Source: Clostridia bacterium
GTDB lineage: Bacteria; Bacillota; Clostridia; Christensenellales; Borkfalkiaceae
Direction: 5' to 3'
Assembly: GCA_017471785.1 (NCBI GenBank)
Contig: JAFURP010000030.1
Coordinates: forward strand, 1 to 46,587
DNA length: 46,587 nucleotides
In this document: positions 8,404 to 17,095 of the stretch, piece after piece
Position numbering within the stretch: position 1 is the stretch's first letter
Layout of the letters: each line of letters opens with the position of its first letter
Translations under genes and position numbers: made by a program
The notes under the pieces: model-generated
The model's input: only the letters and a program-made list of their open reading frames with translations
The model's database searches: none
What the model was told of the DNA's origin: nothing

Positions 8404-9249
8404 TTACGCGCCCAAATTTTTCATAAATTCCGCTTTTTTCTTTTCTTGATAGTCGCCGCCGTAGCCGCCCTCTATCAGCTTGTCGCAAGCCGTTCGTATA
8501 AATTCTTCCCAGCTCTCCTTTTCACGGCGCACCAAGACGGGATAATAATACACGCCGTTTTTCTCCGCCGCCTGCAAATCGCCCAATGCGTCGCCGCACA
8601 TCAGCGTTTTTTCCTTATCGTACCCCTTTTTCAAAAGCTCGCCGATACAAAACGCTTTACTTCCTGCGTTTTGCGCCAAAACGATATCCACGTACGCCAA
8701 AAGCCCGTGCTTTTCCCATTCCTCGAGCACCGCGCCGAGATTTGCGCTCGACACGATCGCCACGTCCGCCCTTTCGTGCGCGTAAGCGAGCGCCTCTTTC
8801 ACGCCTGCAAACGGTATCTTTTGTTCCTCGGGCAGCGCCGTGATCTTTTCGTTGACCGCGTTGCTCCAAGAAAGCGCCTTTTGCAAAACGCGGCTTTTCG
8901 GATTTTCCGCGATCGCGCGCTTCAACGCCTCGTTGGAAAGCTCCTTACTGCCTTCCGCCCAAGCGGTCAAATCGTCGATATCCTCGATCTTGCGGTATTT
9001 CCCGTTCACCTCGGCAAGCGCCAGCGCAAGCCCCTTGAAACGGTTGATACCGCGCGTGAGCGTGTAGAGATTGACCTCGTTCCAACGGGCGAGAATTTCC
9101 CCCTCCCACGCTTCCAAGCCCCATTCCGCGATCATACACGGTCCGAAGCAATGAATATGCTTACAATCCATCGTATCCATAGCGCAGCCGTCGCTGTCCA
9201 CGCATACGAGCCAATTTTTCCGCTTTTCAAATTCGGCTAAAGCAATCAC
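8404..9249 (-). CDS. HAD-superfamily hydrolase
   Basis: The 281-aa protein has the HAD motif I VDSDGCAMD (nucleophile D18, general acid D20), motif II VSSAN, a conserved lysine after QNAGSKAF, and motif IV CGDALGDLQAA. The helical insert after motif I makes it a C1-capped phosphatase; the substrate is unknown. No ATG is available near the motif. Translation most likely begins at GTG 9249 with a purine-rich GGGGGAAAGGA upstream. It leads the HAD-GH3-membrane protein operon. Confidence 0.8.
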   Translation of the reverse strand: MIALAEFEKRKNWLVCVDSDGCAMDTMDCKHIHCFGPCMIAEWGLEAWEGEILARWNEVNLYTLTRGINRFKGLALALAEVNGKYRKIEDIDDLTAWAEGSKELSNEALKRAIAENPKSRVLQKALSWSNAVNEKITALPEEQKIPFAGVKEALAYAHERADVAIVSSANLGAVLEEWEKHGLLAYVDIVLAQNAGSKAFCIGELLKKGYDKEKTLMCGDALGDLQAAEKNGVYYYPVLVRREKESWEEFIRTACDKLIEGGYGGDYQEKKKAEFMKNLGA

Positions 9250-9272
9250 CGTCCTTTCCCCCTTTTCTTCGT

Positions 9273-9301
9273 ATTATATCCTATTTCTCTTTGTTATACA
9301 A
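9273..9301 (-). promoter_or_regulatory. Sigma-A promoter of the HAD-GH3 operon
   Basis: On the minus strand, TTGTAT (9301-9296), a 17-bp spacer and TATAAT (9278-9273), immediately after the ZIP stop codon. Confidence 0.75.
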
Positions 9302-9307
9302 GCGAAA

Positions 9308-10060
9308 TCAGCCGAGCAAAATATCCATGACCAGCATAAAGCAAAAGCCCACGAGCAAGGCGTAGGTCGCACCCCGTTCGTTGCCGTGCGCGTGCGTTTC
9401 GGGTATCATCTCGTCGCTGATAACGTACAGCATCGTACCACCCGCAAAAGCGAGCGCAAAGGGCAAGATCGCGGTTGCAAGGCTCACGGCGAAAAAGCCG
9501 ATCAGCGTACCCAATACCTCGATCAAACCGGTGATCAGGGCGCAAACGAAAGTCTTTTTCTTACTTACGCCCGCAGCGAGCATAGGACCGATAATGACCA
9601 TACCCTCGGGTATATTTTGCAGGGCGATACCCCCTGCGATGATAAGCGCCTGCGCGGTATTGCCCGAGCCGAAGCCCACGCCTGCCGCGATCCCCTCGGG
9701 TAGATTATGAATGGCGATCGCCATTACGAACAGCAATATCTTATTCAAATCGGCGTTCTTGTGCGCTTCCGTATCGGGACCGACGAGCTTATGCAAGTGT
9801 GGCACGAGCTTGTCCACCAAATTCAGGCAAAGCGCGCCGACGAAGATACCGACGATGGTAACGGGCAAGCCCCATTTACCACCGTAATCCACCGCAGGTA
9901 GGATAAGACCGAGTATCGCCGCGGCGAGCATAACGCCTGCCGCAAAAGACAACACGATATCGGAAAATTTATGCGTTACGTTTTTGAAAATAAAGCCTAT
10001 CAGCGCGCCGACGACCGTTGCGCCGCCCACGCCGAGCGCCGTTAATAATACCATTCCCAT
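9308..10060 (-). CDS. ZIP-family metal transporter (GufA/ZupT type)
   Basis: A 250-aa polytopic membrane protein. AIHNLPEGIAAG and ALQNIPEGM are the metal-binding helices IV and V of bacterial ZIP transporters, which import Zn2+ and other divalent cations. A short His-containing loop (LVPHLHKLVGPDTEAHK) precedes them. ATG 10060 has AAGGA with an 8-nt spacer and its own consensus promoter, so this is an independent gene even though the recombinase frame upstream runs into it in phase. The gene upstream in the ancestral chromosome was probably tRNA-Arg(CCG). Confidence 0.9.
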   Translation of the reverse strand: MGMVLLTALGVGGATVVGALIGFIFKNVTHKFSDIVLSFAAGVMLAAAILGLILPAVDYGGKWGLPVTIVGIFVGALCLNLVDKLVPHLHKLVGPDTEAHKNADLNKILLFVMAIAIHNLPEGIAAGVGFGSGNTAQALIIAGGIALQNIPEGMVIIGPMLAAGVSKKKTFVCALITGLIEVLGTLIGFFAVSLATAILPFALAFAGGTMLYVISDEMIPETHAHGNERGATYALLVGFCFMLVMDILLG

Positions 10061-11650
10061 AAAAGGTATCCTTACGTTTTTTTCTTTATTATACAATATC
10101 TTTACGAAAATGTCAACCTCTCGCGTATACGAAAAAACACCCCGAACGGGGTGTTTTGGTGTACCATCTGATAACAAATCCGAACTCTCGATTTCTTCAA
10201 AGGAAATACGAACAGTACCGTCTTTGTAGTTGCAAGTGATAAGTGCGTGCGTGTCGTAAAGATATATCGCATTTACGAAACTGTCGATCAAAGCACGTTT
10301 ACCTTTCTGCGTTGATATATCGAGTTTTCGGTATTTTGTTAATCCGAATAAAATCTGCTCTCTTGTTAGAATAGGCTTTCTTATTTGTTCTTGTATCAAT
10401 TCGACCTCTAACGCCTTTTTCCGTTCTTCCAAATCGGAGAGGCGTTTTTTCGTGGATTCAAGAATGATGCCTTGTTGAATGGCGTTAAGCATATTTTCTA
10501 TGCCTTTCTCCGTTTCGGCAAGCTGTTCTTTTAATTGCGGAACTTTTGAATTTTCGGCGAGTTGCAACGCATAAAGCGAATCCGCAAGATGCTCCATCAA
10601 TTCATCGTCCATAATCTTATCCATAACGGCTTTTACCACTTCATTTTCGATATAGTCTTTATTGATCGGTTTCTTATCACAATTATTGCGTTTGCGTTTT
10701 TGGTTTGCACACTTATAATAGCGATAAACTTTTGCCGTATGGCTCGTTCCCGATTCTCCGACCATCATAGCTTTACATTTACCGCAGAAAAGATGTGTGG
10801 TAAGCAAATAATCATCTTCCGCCTTATGTCTTGCAGGGGCTTTTCTGTTCTGATCCAAGCGTTTTTGAACTTTATCGAAAAGCTCTTGTTCGACAATGGC
10901 AGGAACACCGTTCGGCACAACAATATCTCTAAAACGATATTCGCCTATGTATTTTCGGTTGGATAATATCCGTCTTGTCGTATTATAGGTCAACGGTCTT
11001 TCGTAAGATTTCTTCCCATCATGTGGTTCCTTTATTTTAACCGTTATACTTGCACCGCGCGCATTCAAATCCTTAATAATGTCTTTTACCATTTCTCCAT
11101 CGGCAAAACGCTGAAATATCTCGCGAACAAACGGGGCTTTCTTTTCGTCTATTTGTAAGTGTTGTTCGTCGTCCACATAATACCCCAAAGGCGTACCGCT
11201 TCCGTTGTTCATACATTTTAAGGCGTTTTCGGTCATACCACGCAATACCTTCTCCGACAGATCCGCTGAAAAGTATTCGGCATATCCTTCAAGCACGGAT
11301 TCAAGCAAAATCCCTTCCGAGCCTTCGGCTATCGTTTCTCTTGCGGATAATACTCTAACGCCGTTCTTTTTCAATAAATGCTTATAATGCGCGGAATCGT
11401 ATCGATCACGAGAAAAACGGTCTAACTTCCACACAATAACGTATTTGAATAGTTGTTTACTACTGTCTTTAATCATTTTTTGGAAATTAGGGCGATTATC
11501 CGTTTTAGCCGATAAAGCACGGTCAATATATGTATCTACAATAGTCATTCCGTTGTGTTTTGCATATTCCATACATTCACGGATCTGACCTTCGATAGAT
11601 TCTTCGCGTTGATTATCGGAAGAATAACGAGCGTAAATAACAGCTTTCAT
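9308..11650 (-). CDS. Large serine recombinase; frame open across attL into the ZIP gene
   Basis: ATG 11650 (AAGGAG, spacer 8) starts a resolvase-type catalytic domain (MKAVIYARYSSDNQ, likely nucleophile S10), a recombinase domain, a zinc ribbon (CGKCKAMM...YYKCANQ...NNC) and a coiled coil around residues 375-430: a large serine integrase that catalyses strand exchange at att sites. The recombinase-like part ends near SSDLLSDGTP (about residue 498). GTP is encoded by the attachment core itself. The frame then continues through the old tRNA terminator (10132-10157) and 31 codons of host DNA into ZIP, stopping only at 9308. In the excised circle it would instead continue for 21 codons to TAA at 23434-23432, giving about 520 aa. 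It is third in the XRE-dinD-recombinase operon. Confidence 0.85.
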   Translation of the reverse strand: MKAVIYARYSSDNQREESIEGQIRECMEYAKHNGMTIVDTYIDRALSAKTDNRPNFQKMIKDSSKQLFKYVIVWKLDRFSRDRYDSAHYKHLLKKNGVRVLSARETIAEGSEGILLESVLEGYAEYFSADLSEKVLRGMTENALKCMNNGSGTPLGYYVDDEQHLQIDEKKAPFVREIFQRFADGEMVKDIIKDLNARGASITVKIKEPHDGKKSYERPLTYNTTRRILSNRKYIGEYRFRDIVVPNGVPAIVEQELFDKVQKRLDQNRKAPARHKAEDDYLLTTHLFCGKCKAMMVGESGTSHTAKVYRYYKCANQKRKRNNCDKKPINKDYIENEVVKAVMDKIMDDELMEHLADSLYALQLAENSKVPQLKEQLAETEKGIENMLNAIQQGIILESTKKRLSDLEERKKALEVELIQEQIRKPILTREQILFGLTKYRKLDISTQKGKRALIDSFVNAIYLYDTHALITCNYKDGTVRISFEEIESSDLLSDGTPKHPVRGVFSYTREVDIFVKILYNKEKNVRIPFMGMVLLTALGVGGATVVGALIGFIFKNVTHKFSDIVLSFAAGVMLAAAILGLILPAVDYGGKWGLPVTIVGIFVGALCLNLVDKLVPHLHKLVGPDTEAHKNADLNKILLFVMAIAIHNLPEGIAAGVGFGSGNTAQALIIAGGIALQNIPEGMVIIGPMLAAGVSKKKTFVCALITGLIEVLGTLIGFFAVSLATAILPFALAFAGGTMLYVISDEMIPETHAHGNERGATYALLVGFCFMLVMDILLG
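10088..10116 (-). promoter_or_regulatory. Consensus sigma-A promoter of the ZIP gene
   Basis: On the minus strand, TTGACA (10116-10111), a 17-bp spacer and TATAAT (10093-10088). It matches consensus at all 12 positions and lies in host DNA between the stranded terminator and ZIP. Confidence 0.9.
10132..10157 (-). terminator. Rho-independent terminator, originally of tRNA-Arg, now inside the recombinase frame
   Basis: AAAACACCCCG (10157-10147 on the minus strand) pairs with CGGGGTGTTTT (10144-10134), and the strand ends in six Ts (10137-10132). It immediately abuts the GGTACACCAAAA core, that is, the sequence of a tRNA 3' end. That is the normal position for a tRNA terminator. Confidence 0.85.
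10154..10165. repeat. Left attachment core (attL) of the 13.3-kb element
   Basis: TTTTGGTGTACC is identical to 23498-23509, where it is the 3' end of tRNA-Arg(CCG) plus AAA. Extending inward, three of five more bases also match (CAGnnGGTACACC on the minus strand). It lies at the 3' end of the serine recombinase domain, as expected for an integrase-proximal att site. Confidence 0.8.
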
Positions 11651-11662
11651 AGGCAATTCTCC

Positions 11663-12565
11663 TTATTCGTCTAACATTTTCTTGGGTTGCTTTTTCAGTT
11701 TTTTTAATTGTTCTCTCGTGATTTGGTCGATGCTCTTTTCGGGGGTAGGTTGATTTTCGGGCAACGTACCGCCGACACGTTTTATCGTTGCTCTGACTTC
11801 TTGACCGACTTGGTTATGTAAAATGGTAGCCGTTTCAGCGTCCGATACGTTTTCTTTCTTCAATTTTTCGTCGGCAAGGGAAATACGGAACAGATTAGCG
11901 ATCAATTCTTGGCTGTTCATATAATCGAGAATTTTTTGTCCCGTTTTCAAGCCTTTTCTTTCGTGAATATCTTTTACGGTTTCGCCACCGTATAAACCCA
12001 TATAGCCTGCATTTTGAAATATCGCAAATTCTTCTTCCGTGATAACGCCCGCATTATGCGCCGATTCCGCAAGCATTTGATTCCATTGTTTTATATCCCC
12101 GCGAATAACAAGCCGTTTGTTATCTTCATCAAGTTGATTGAAATATTCTTGTACTTCTTGACGGCGCGTTTGAATAGCGAAATAGGTTTGTCCAAGCGCA
12201 ATTACTTCCTTGCGAGGATCACCGTTCTGTACGATAAGATAGCAAGCATAACGGGAAAGCTTGTATTCAAGCACGTTTTTCGTTTTGGTTTTCCCGACGT
12301 CGGCAAAACCTAAATTCTCTTGATTTTTCTTCGGCTTCGTGGGCATTTCAACCGCTTTTGTCGTTTCAAAGAAATGGTCGGGGATTTCAAAGCCGCTGTT
12401 TTGACAAGCAAGCATAGCGCGTTCGATCACCTTTTTGAAATTATCCCATTTGGCGTATTCCAAACAAACGGCAAGCTCACGGGCGAGCCAAAATTCCACG
12501 CCGCTTTCGTCAACGCGTTTTATATCTTCAAACTTTTTATATTCCTTTGCAATCAAATCAGCCAT
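11663..12565 (-). CDS. dinD: DinD-like DNA-damage-inducible protein
   Basis: The 300-aa protein starts at ATG 12565 (AAGGAGAGAG upstream). It has an N-terminal Bro/KilA-like region (ARELAVCLEYAKWDNFKKVIERA), then LSRYACYLIVQNGDPRKEVIALGQTYFA and NAGVITEEEFAIFQNAGYMGLYGG, matching DinD. In E. coli DinD is LexA-controlled and interferes with RecA filaments; the Bro-type N-terminus resembles phage antirepressors. It sits 31 nt after the XRE gene and 12 nt before the recombinase, so the three probably form one operon. I infer a role in linking DNA damage to excision of the element. I did not find a clear LexA box. Confidence 0.8.
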   Translation of the reverse strand: MADLIAKEYKKFEDIKRVDESGVEFWLARELAVCLEYAKWDNFKKVIERAMLACQNSGFEIPDHFFETTKAVEMPTKPKKNQENLGFADVGKTKTKNVLEYKLSRYACYLIVQNGDPRKEVIALGQTYFAIQTRRQEVQEYFNQLDEDNKRLVIRGDIKQWNQMLAESAHNAGVITEEEFAIFQNAGYMGLYGGETVKDIHERKGLKTGQKILDYMNSQELIANLFRISLADEKLKKENVSDAETATILHNQVGQEVRATIKRVGGTLPENQPTPEKSIDQITREQLKKLKKQPKKMLDE

Positions 12566-12596
12566 TATCTCTCTCCTTATCAACAAATAGAATTTC

Positions 12597-12953
12597 TTAT
12601 TTTTGTTCTTCTAACATTTTCTTTAATACTTCTTTAAGTTTCGCGTTAGCGGCAGTATTCGGTTCAAAACACATTTCGATAAAATCGTCCATTTTGGTTT
12701 CTTGGGATAGTGCAGATTCCCCAAAATATTTGCCGTGTGGATTTTCAGTTCTGCCAAGAAGATAGTCGGTTGATACGTCAAAGTAATCAGCAATCTTAAC
12801 AAGCACGGAATAGGACGGCATTATATCGCCAAGCTCGTACCGAGCATAAACGGGCTGTTTTATATCGCCAACAGCTAAAACTAATTTCGCTTGCGATAAT
12901 TTTGCTTTTTCTCGCAATACTCTTAACCTTTGACCTACGATGTTTTGTTCCAT
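12597..12953 (-). CDS. XRE-family repressor of the recombinase operon
   Basis: The 118-aa protein has an N-terminal Cro/C1 helix-turn-helix (residues about 8-65; GDIKQPVYARYELGDIMPS, FDVSTDYLLGRTENP) and a short acidic C-terminal tail, like many phage and ICE repressors. It is the first gene of the XRE-dinD-recombinase operon behind a consensus promoter, so it probably represses its own operon and keeps the element quiescent. AAGGGG precedes ATG 12953. Confidence 0.85.
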   Translation of the reverse strand: MEQNIVGQRLRVLREKAKLSQAKLVLAVGDIKQPVYARYELGDIMPSYSVLVKIADYFDVSTDYLLGRTENPHGKYFGESALSQETKMDDFIEMCFEPNTAANAKLKEVLKKMLEEQK

Positions 12954-12984
12954 AAATAACCCCTTGATTATTACTGTTTAGTAT

Positions 12985-13013
12985 ATTATACACAATCATT
13001 TTGAAATTGTCAA
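12985..13013 (-). promoter_or_regulatory. Consensus promoter of the XRE-dinD-recombinase operon
   Basis: On the minus strand, TTGACA (13013-13008), a 17-bp spacer and TATAAT (12990-12985), about 30 nt upstream of the XRE start. Confidence 0.9.
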
Positions 13014-13070
13014 TACATTTTAGATATAATTAAAATCTTTATTGTATTATTCTTGATCTTTTTTATAAAT

Positions 13071-13102
13071 GAACAGCCAACAATATCTGCTGTTGGCTGT
13101 TC
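13071..13102 (-). terminator. Terminator of the lipoprotein/membrane-protease cargo operon
   Basis: GAACAGCCAACA (13071-13082) and TGTTGGCTGTTC (13091-13102) form a perfect 12-bp stem with an 8-nt loop just after the stop at 13110. It separates the cargo operon from the recombinase operon. Confidence 0.75.
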
Positions 13103-13109
13103 AAAAACT

Positions 13110-13907
13110 TTATGAAAATTTTTTCTTTAACAATACTTTGAATAAATAAGATAATATTACCGCAAAAATAGAAACGGTAAGAGATAAAATAAGAACGCTA
13201 CTTAAATAACTTCCCACGCTCAAACACCATCTTGTAAAGGTGCTTAAAATCTCAATGTCTACTATTGCAAAAACAATATCAATCCCTAAAACAACAAGCA
13301 ATAACAGCAACAATCCACTCCAAGCCCCTTTTATATCTGCCGTACTCAAAGTCATATGCAAAGATAAAAACATTCCGATTAAAAGAAATATCCACCAATT
13401 CAAAGTGCTCGCATAAGAAAAGAAAATGCGGATTGTAAACAGCATATCATCCAGTACACCGATTATACCCTCGTCTAATCTAATGTCTTTCGTTTGACCA
13501 AGAATCAATTCCAACATATTCGGTACAAGCAATATTGATAGGAGATAGAGTACCCCCGAAATTACTATAATCGGAGCGATTCCGATAAAAAAATTTCCGA
13601 TTTTTTGATATAGATTTTTTGTATTGTAGCTATGATTTACATATCCGAGCGTTCCGTCCTGCGAATTGATTTGAAATAGTTTTATTTCCGTTATTTTATG
13701 CCCGAAAATCAAACACATCAAAGCGTGTGAACATTCGTGAACAGGAGTTCCGAGAAAGCCTGTTATATAACACGCAGCTTTCCCGAAACCGCCCATATTT
13801 TTATAAAATAATTTATTACAAAGAGCGATTAGTAAACCGAACAAAATGATCGCCCCGATTGTAAAAATGATTTGTGTCAGAAAACACGTTATAACTTCGC
13901 TTATCAT
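13110..13907 (-). CDS. Polytopic membrane protein with HECSH zinc-protease motif
   Basis: The 265-aa protein has about six hydrophobic segments. TPVHECSHALMCLIFGH contains HExxH (H57, E58, H61) within a hydrophobic helix, and LSTADIKGAW (D191) is a plausible third zinc ligand in a later membrane segment; GNFFIGIAPI resembles the conserved core of M50-like proteins. This suggests an intramembrane metalloprotease or an M50-like relative, without the classical NPDG motif. Its ATG overlaps the stop of the 1056-aa lipoprotein (ATGA), so translation is coupled. I infer that it may process or anchor the two lipoproteins, but nothing shows this directly. Confidence 0.7.
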   Translation of the reverse strand: MISEVITCFLTQIIFTIGAIILFGLLIALCNKLFYKNMGGFGKAACYITGFLGTPVHECSHALMCLIFGHKITEIKLFQINSQDGTLGYVNHSYNTKNLYQKIGNFFIGIAPIIVISGVLYLLSILLVPNMLELILGQTKDIRLDEGIIGVLDDMLFTIRIFFSYASTLNWWIFLLIGMFLSLHMTLSTADIKGAWSGLLLLLLVVLGIDIVFAIVDIEILSTFTRWCLSVGSYLSSVLILSLTVSIFAVILSYLFKVLLKKKFS

Positions 13908-16900
13908 TTATCGGGATTACTCCAAATCCATTCAACCCAAGCCGAAGTAATCGTATTTTCGCCATTACCACACGCTCTAACACGAATTTTTATTGTCCCG
14001 TAATTTTTATAATTCGCAATAAGTTCATTCAACGATGCCGTTCCCGTATGAATAACCTCTCCGTATTCGCCGCCGTCATACGAAATTTGATAATCATATC
14101 CCGATGCGCCCGTAATCGTTGCCCATTTTACAGCCCCGTCGGAATTCAGCGAGAACGAAGAAACCGTCGGGGGTGCAAGCAACGTAATGGAATAGCCCGT
14201 TCCGCCGCCCGCAAATTGCGAATCAATGTAATACACATTGTTTTCGTCAAACGTGCCCCCCAATGCTTTTACGCGCACATAATACGTACCCGTGCTTTCT
14301 ATTTGCTTGGATTCGGTAAGATTAGAAGAAGAAATACTTTCCCCAGCAATCTCATAAAGATATTTACTACAATTTTCCGACGTTTTGGTAATTGAAACGT
14401 CGATCGAGCCGCCGTTTACGAAATATTCGTTGGAATAAGAAAATTCTATTTCGGGAGCAAGGCACGCTTTTACGACTTGCGTATAATTTACGGAATCGCT
14501 GTTGATATTGTTAAATCCGTCGCCAACTGCATACAATTTTACAGTGTGATTTCCGATTTCCGTATAATTAGGCGTATAGGAATACTCCGTTCCCGACACG
14601 TGAATATCGTTATTCATACGAACTCCGTCTATTTCCAACACATATCCGCTTGCATTCGCTACACCTTGCCAACAATACTTACCGTCTTTGATTTCAAACG
14701 TAGGCGTTGCAAGTTTATAAACCGTGATCGCAACCGATTTATCACTATCAAGATATTTACTATCGTTACCGACTGCCTTTACTCGGAAAGTATAACTCTT
14801 TCCTCCTTCAAGATACTGAATATTGAATTTCGTTCCGTTCTGAACGCCACCCGTCTGCATAACTTCACTTTCATATACTTCATAGGTCGGCGTATATTCG
14901 GCGGTGTTGATATTGTTCGGCGTATTCCACACGAGTTCCACGCTGTTCGCAAATACACCTTCGGGGAAAGTGGGCGTTGCAAGACGAATAAACTGTTGCG
15001 TGGGGGAAGATTCGGACGTCATATAATAAACCGTCCCCAAATCGTTAAAGTAGTTAGCCACGGCTACCATATGTAAAACCGTTCCGCTTTCTCTAATATA
15101 CTGATACATATTATCGAAAGCCGTTTCGGGAAGTGCTTGCGTGCTTTCATCAAGGAAAACCTGATAACTCTTGGCATTTGCCACATTATCGAACCCAAGT
15201 TGTCCTTCGCCCGTTCCGTAAGAAATTTTTATATTGGTAGGGGCAACCAATCTTTGTACCGCCATCGGTGCCGTATAATTCGAAGCAAGCGTAACGCCGC
15301 CGTTACCTTTCGTGCAAACACTTACGTCATACGAGCCTGCTTTTAACGTCGAAAGATCGTAAGATGTAGAAGCCGCCGTTGCAACCGTGCCGCTATATTT
15401 TATTCCGTATCCGTTATTACCGCTTACAGCAGCCCACTTTGCATTAAAGCCTTCCATCGTTAATTCGGTCGGCATTGCTTGTACGGTAATCTTAAACGAA
15501 AGTGCGTCTTTCGTAAGACAGGGAAGCGTTACAAACGTTTTACCCGAAACGGTTTTTACGCTACCCATACTTCTGATGATATAGTTATATTCCTGCTGTG
15601 CGGAAATGGAATCGTCCGCTACGTTCGTGTCGGAAATCGAAAGAACCGTGGAGTATTTCCCATCGAGAAGTACGCCGTCTTTGTAAAGCTGATATCCGCT
15701 TGCCCCTGAAACTGCCGTATAATTTACGGTAAATCCTTTTGCGAGATCGGTGGGATCGCTCGTGATATAACTACTGCTTGCAGCCTTTGGCGCGGCAAGT
15801 CTTTCCACCGTTAAATCGGTAGAATATTTGGAATCGTAATAATCCGTCCCGATATCTGCAATTGCTTTTACGCGTACCTTATACGTACCGATTTCGGCAT
15901 ACGCATAAGCAAACGCCGTTTGCGCGATAGGAAAATCGTGTTTCGTAACGTTACCGTCCTTCTCTACTTCTACCGTATAACCAACTGCACCGTTTACTGT
16001 ATCCCAAATAAAATTGTTGTTTGCTTCGCCGTCAAGTTCCAGATCTGCGTTCCAAGAAACGTTTGGAGATTCTAAAATATAAATGTCTTTTACCTCCGAC
16101 CAAACAGAAAAATATTTACCGCTGTTATTATACGGTCTTACCTGAACTGCAAGCGATGTTCCCGCCGCCAACTGATCGTATGCGTTTTCAGCCACCGTTT
16201 GTTTTTGCGTAACGCCGTTAACTCTAATTTCATAGCCTTCTGCGCTTTCAACTTCCGTCCAATTCAAAATACCGTTTTCAACAACAAGATTTGTTGCGGG
16301 CTGTAAATAGTGGAACGTTTCGCTCGTGGGTTTGGAATCATAAGAAGAAGTATGATCGCCGATCGCCTTTACCTCGACCGTAAAATCGCGATTACCCGAA
16401 TCAAACGTATATGACGTACCCGTAACCGTCTCTTTCATTCCGTTTACGCTGATCTCATACGTTCTTGCGTTTCCAAGCCACGACAACGTTTCTCCGTCAT
16501 ATTTTATGGACGAAGGAGCAGAATTAACGTAAACTTGTTTTTCTTCGCTCCAAAGTGAATAATAGCTGTTGTCGTTCGGTACAACGGCGCGAACTTTAAT
16601 GCGATTACTTCCTTCCGTTGTTTCATAACGTGCCTCGGTAACGTCTGTAGCCAAAACGTTTCCGTTTACGCTGATACGGTATGCCCCCGCACCCGCAACG
16701 TCCGCCCAAGACAATACGCCGCTTTCCGAAACGGTAATATCCGTAATCGTATCAAGGGGAATAAAGTGCATATCACTCCCATAGGAATTATCGTCGATCA
16801 CGGCATTTACCGTAACGTCAAATTCCACAGCTTCCGTATTTTCATAGGTATAAAGCGTGGTATTCACGCGTTTTTCTTCGCCGCCGTTTATCGAAACGGT

Positions 16901-17074
16901 GTAGTATTCGGCAAGCGCAACCTTATCCCAAGTCAGTCTTGCACCGTCGTATGTAATATTCGTGGGTTTATAAAGCCCTTCCACGTCGTCTTTTTTACAA
17001 CTTGCAAATCCGAAAAGCGTGCAAATCGTCAAAATGACAAAACTCAATAATACAATAAAATTCTTCTTTTTCAT
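13904..17074 (-). CDS. Large lipoprotein with tandem fibronectin-III-like repeats
   Basis: The 1056-aa protein has a lipoprotein signal (hydrophobic stretch, lipobox FASC, C26) and then about ten or more tandem units of 85-100 aa. Each carries a beta-strand pattern such as LxWxxVxxAxxYxVxVNG...V...T.Y...Y.V.VRAV, as in FN3 or carbohydrate-binding adhesin modules. No catalytic motif is visible. It would be tethered outside the membrane and could bind a cell surface or glycans. AAGGAG precedes ATG 17074. It lies 21 nt downstream of the InlB-repeat lipoprotein and overlaps the HECSH gene by 4 nt. Confidence 0.8.
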   Translation of the reverse strand: MKKKNFIVLLSFVILTICTLFGFASCKKDDVEGLYKPTNITYDGARLTWDKVALAEYYTVSINGGEEKRVNTTLYTYENTEAVEFDVTVNAVIDDNSYGSDMHFIPLDTITDITVSESGVLSWADVAGAGAYRISVNGNVLATDVTEARYETTEGSNRIKVRAVVPNDNSYYSLWSEEKQVYVNSAPSSIKYDGETLSWLGNARTYEISVNGMKETVTGTSYTFDSGNRDFTVEVKAIGDHTSSYDSKPTSETFHYLQPATNLVVENGILNWTEVESAEGYEIRVNGVTQKQTVAENAYDQLAAGTSLAVQVRPYNNSGKYFSVWSEVKDIYILESPNVSWNADLELDGEANNNFIWDTVNGAVGYTVEVEKDGNVTKHDFPIAQTAFAYAYAEIGTYKVRVKAIADIGTDYYDSKYSTDLTVERLAAPKAASSSYITSDPTDLAKGFTVNYTAVSGASGYQLYKDGVLLDGKYSTVLSISDTNVADDSISAQQEYNYIIRSMGSVKTVSGKTFVTLPCLTKDALSFKITVQAMPTELTMEGFNAKWAAVSGNNGYGIKYSGTVATAASTSYDLSTLKAGSYDVSVCTKGNGGVTLASNYTAPMAVQRLVAPTNIKISYGTGEGQLGFDNVANAKSYQVFLDESTQALPETAFDNMYQYIRESGTVLHMVAVANYFNDLGTVYYMTSESSPTQQFIRLATPTFPEGVFANSVELVWNTPNNINTAEYTPTYEVYESEVMQTGGVQNGTKFNIQYLEGGKSYTFRVKAVGNDSKYLDSDKSVAITVYKLATPTFEIKDGKYCWQGVANASGYVLEIDGVRMNNDIHVSGTEYSYTPNYTEIGNHTVKLYAVGDGFNNINSDSVNYTQVVKACLAPEIEFSYSNEYFVNGGSIDVSITKTSENCSKYLYEIAGESISSSNLTESKQIESTGTYYVRVKALGGTFDENNVYYIDSQFAGGGTGYSITLLAPPTVSSFSLNSDGAVKWATITGASGYDYQISYDGGEYGEVIHTGTASLNELIANYKNYGTIKIRVRACGNGENTITSAWVEWIWSNPDK

Positions 17075-17095
17075 TGTGATTCTCCTTATGTTTTC

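Noticed and set aside
9308..11650. A genuine bifunctional recombinase-transporter protein
   Set aside because: A terminator, attachment core, consensus promoter and ribosome site separate the two parts; the shared frame is best explained by integration.
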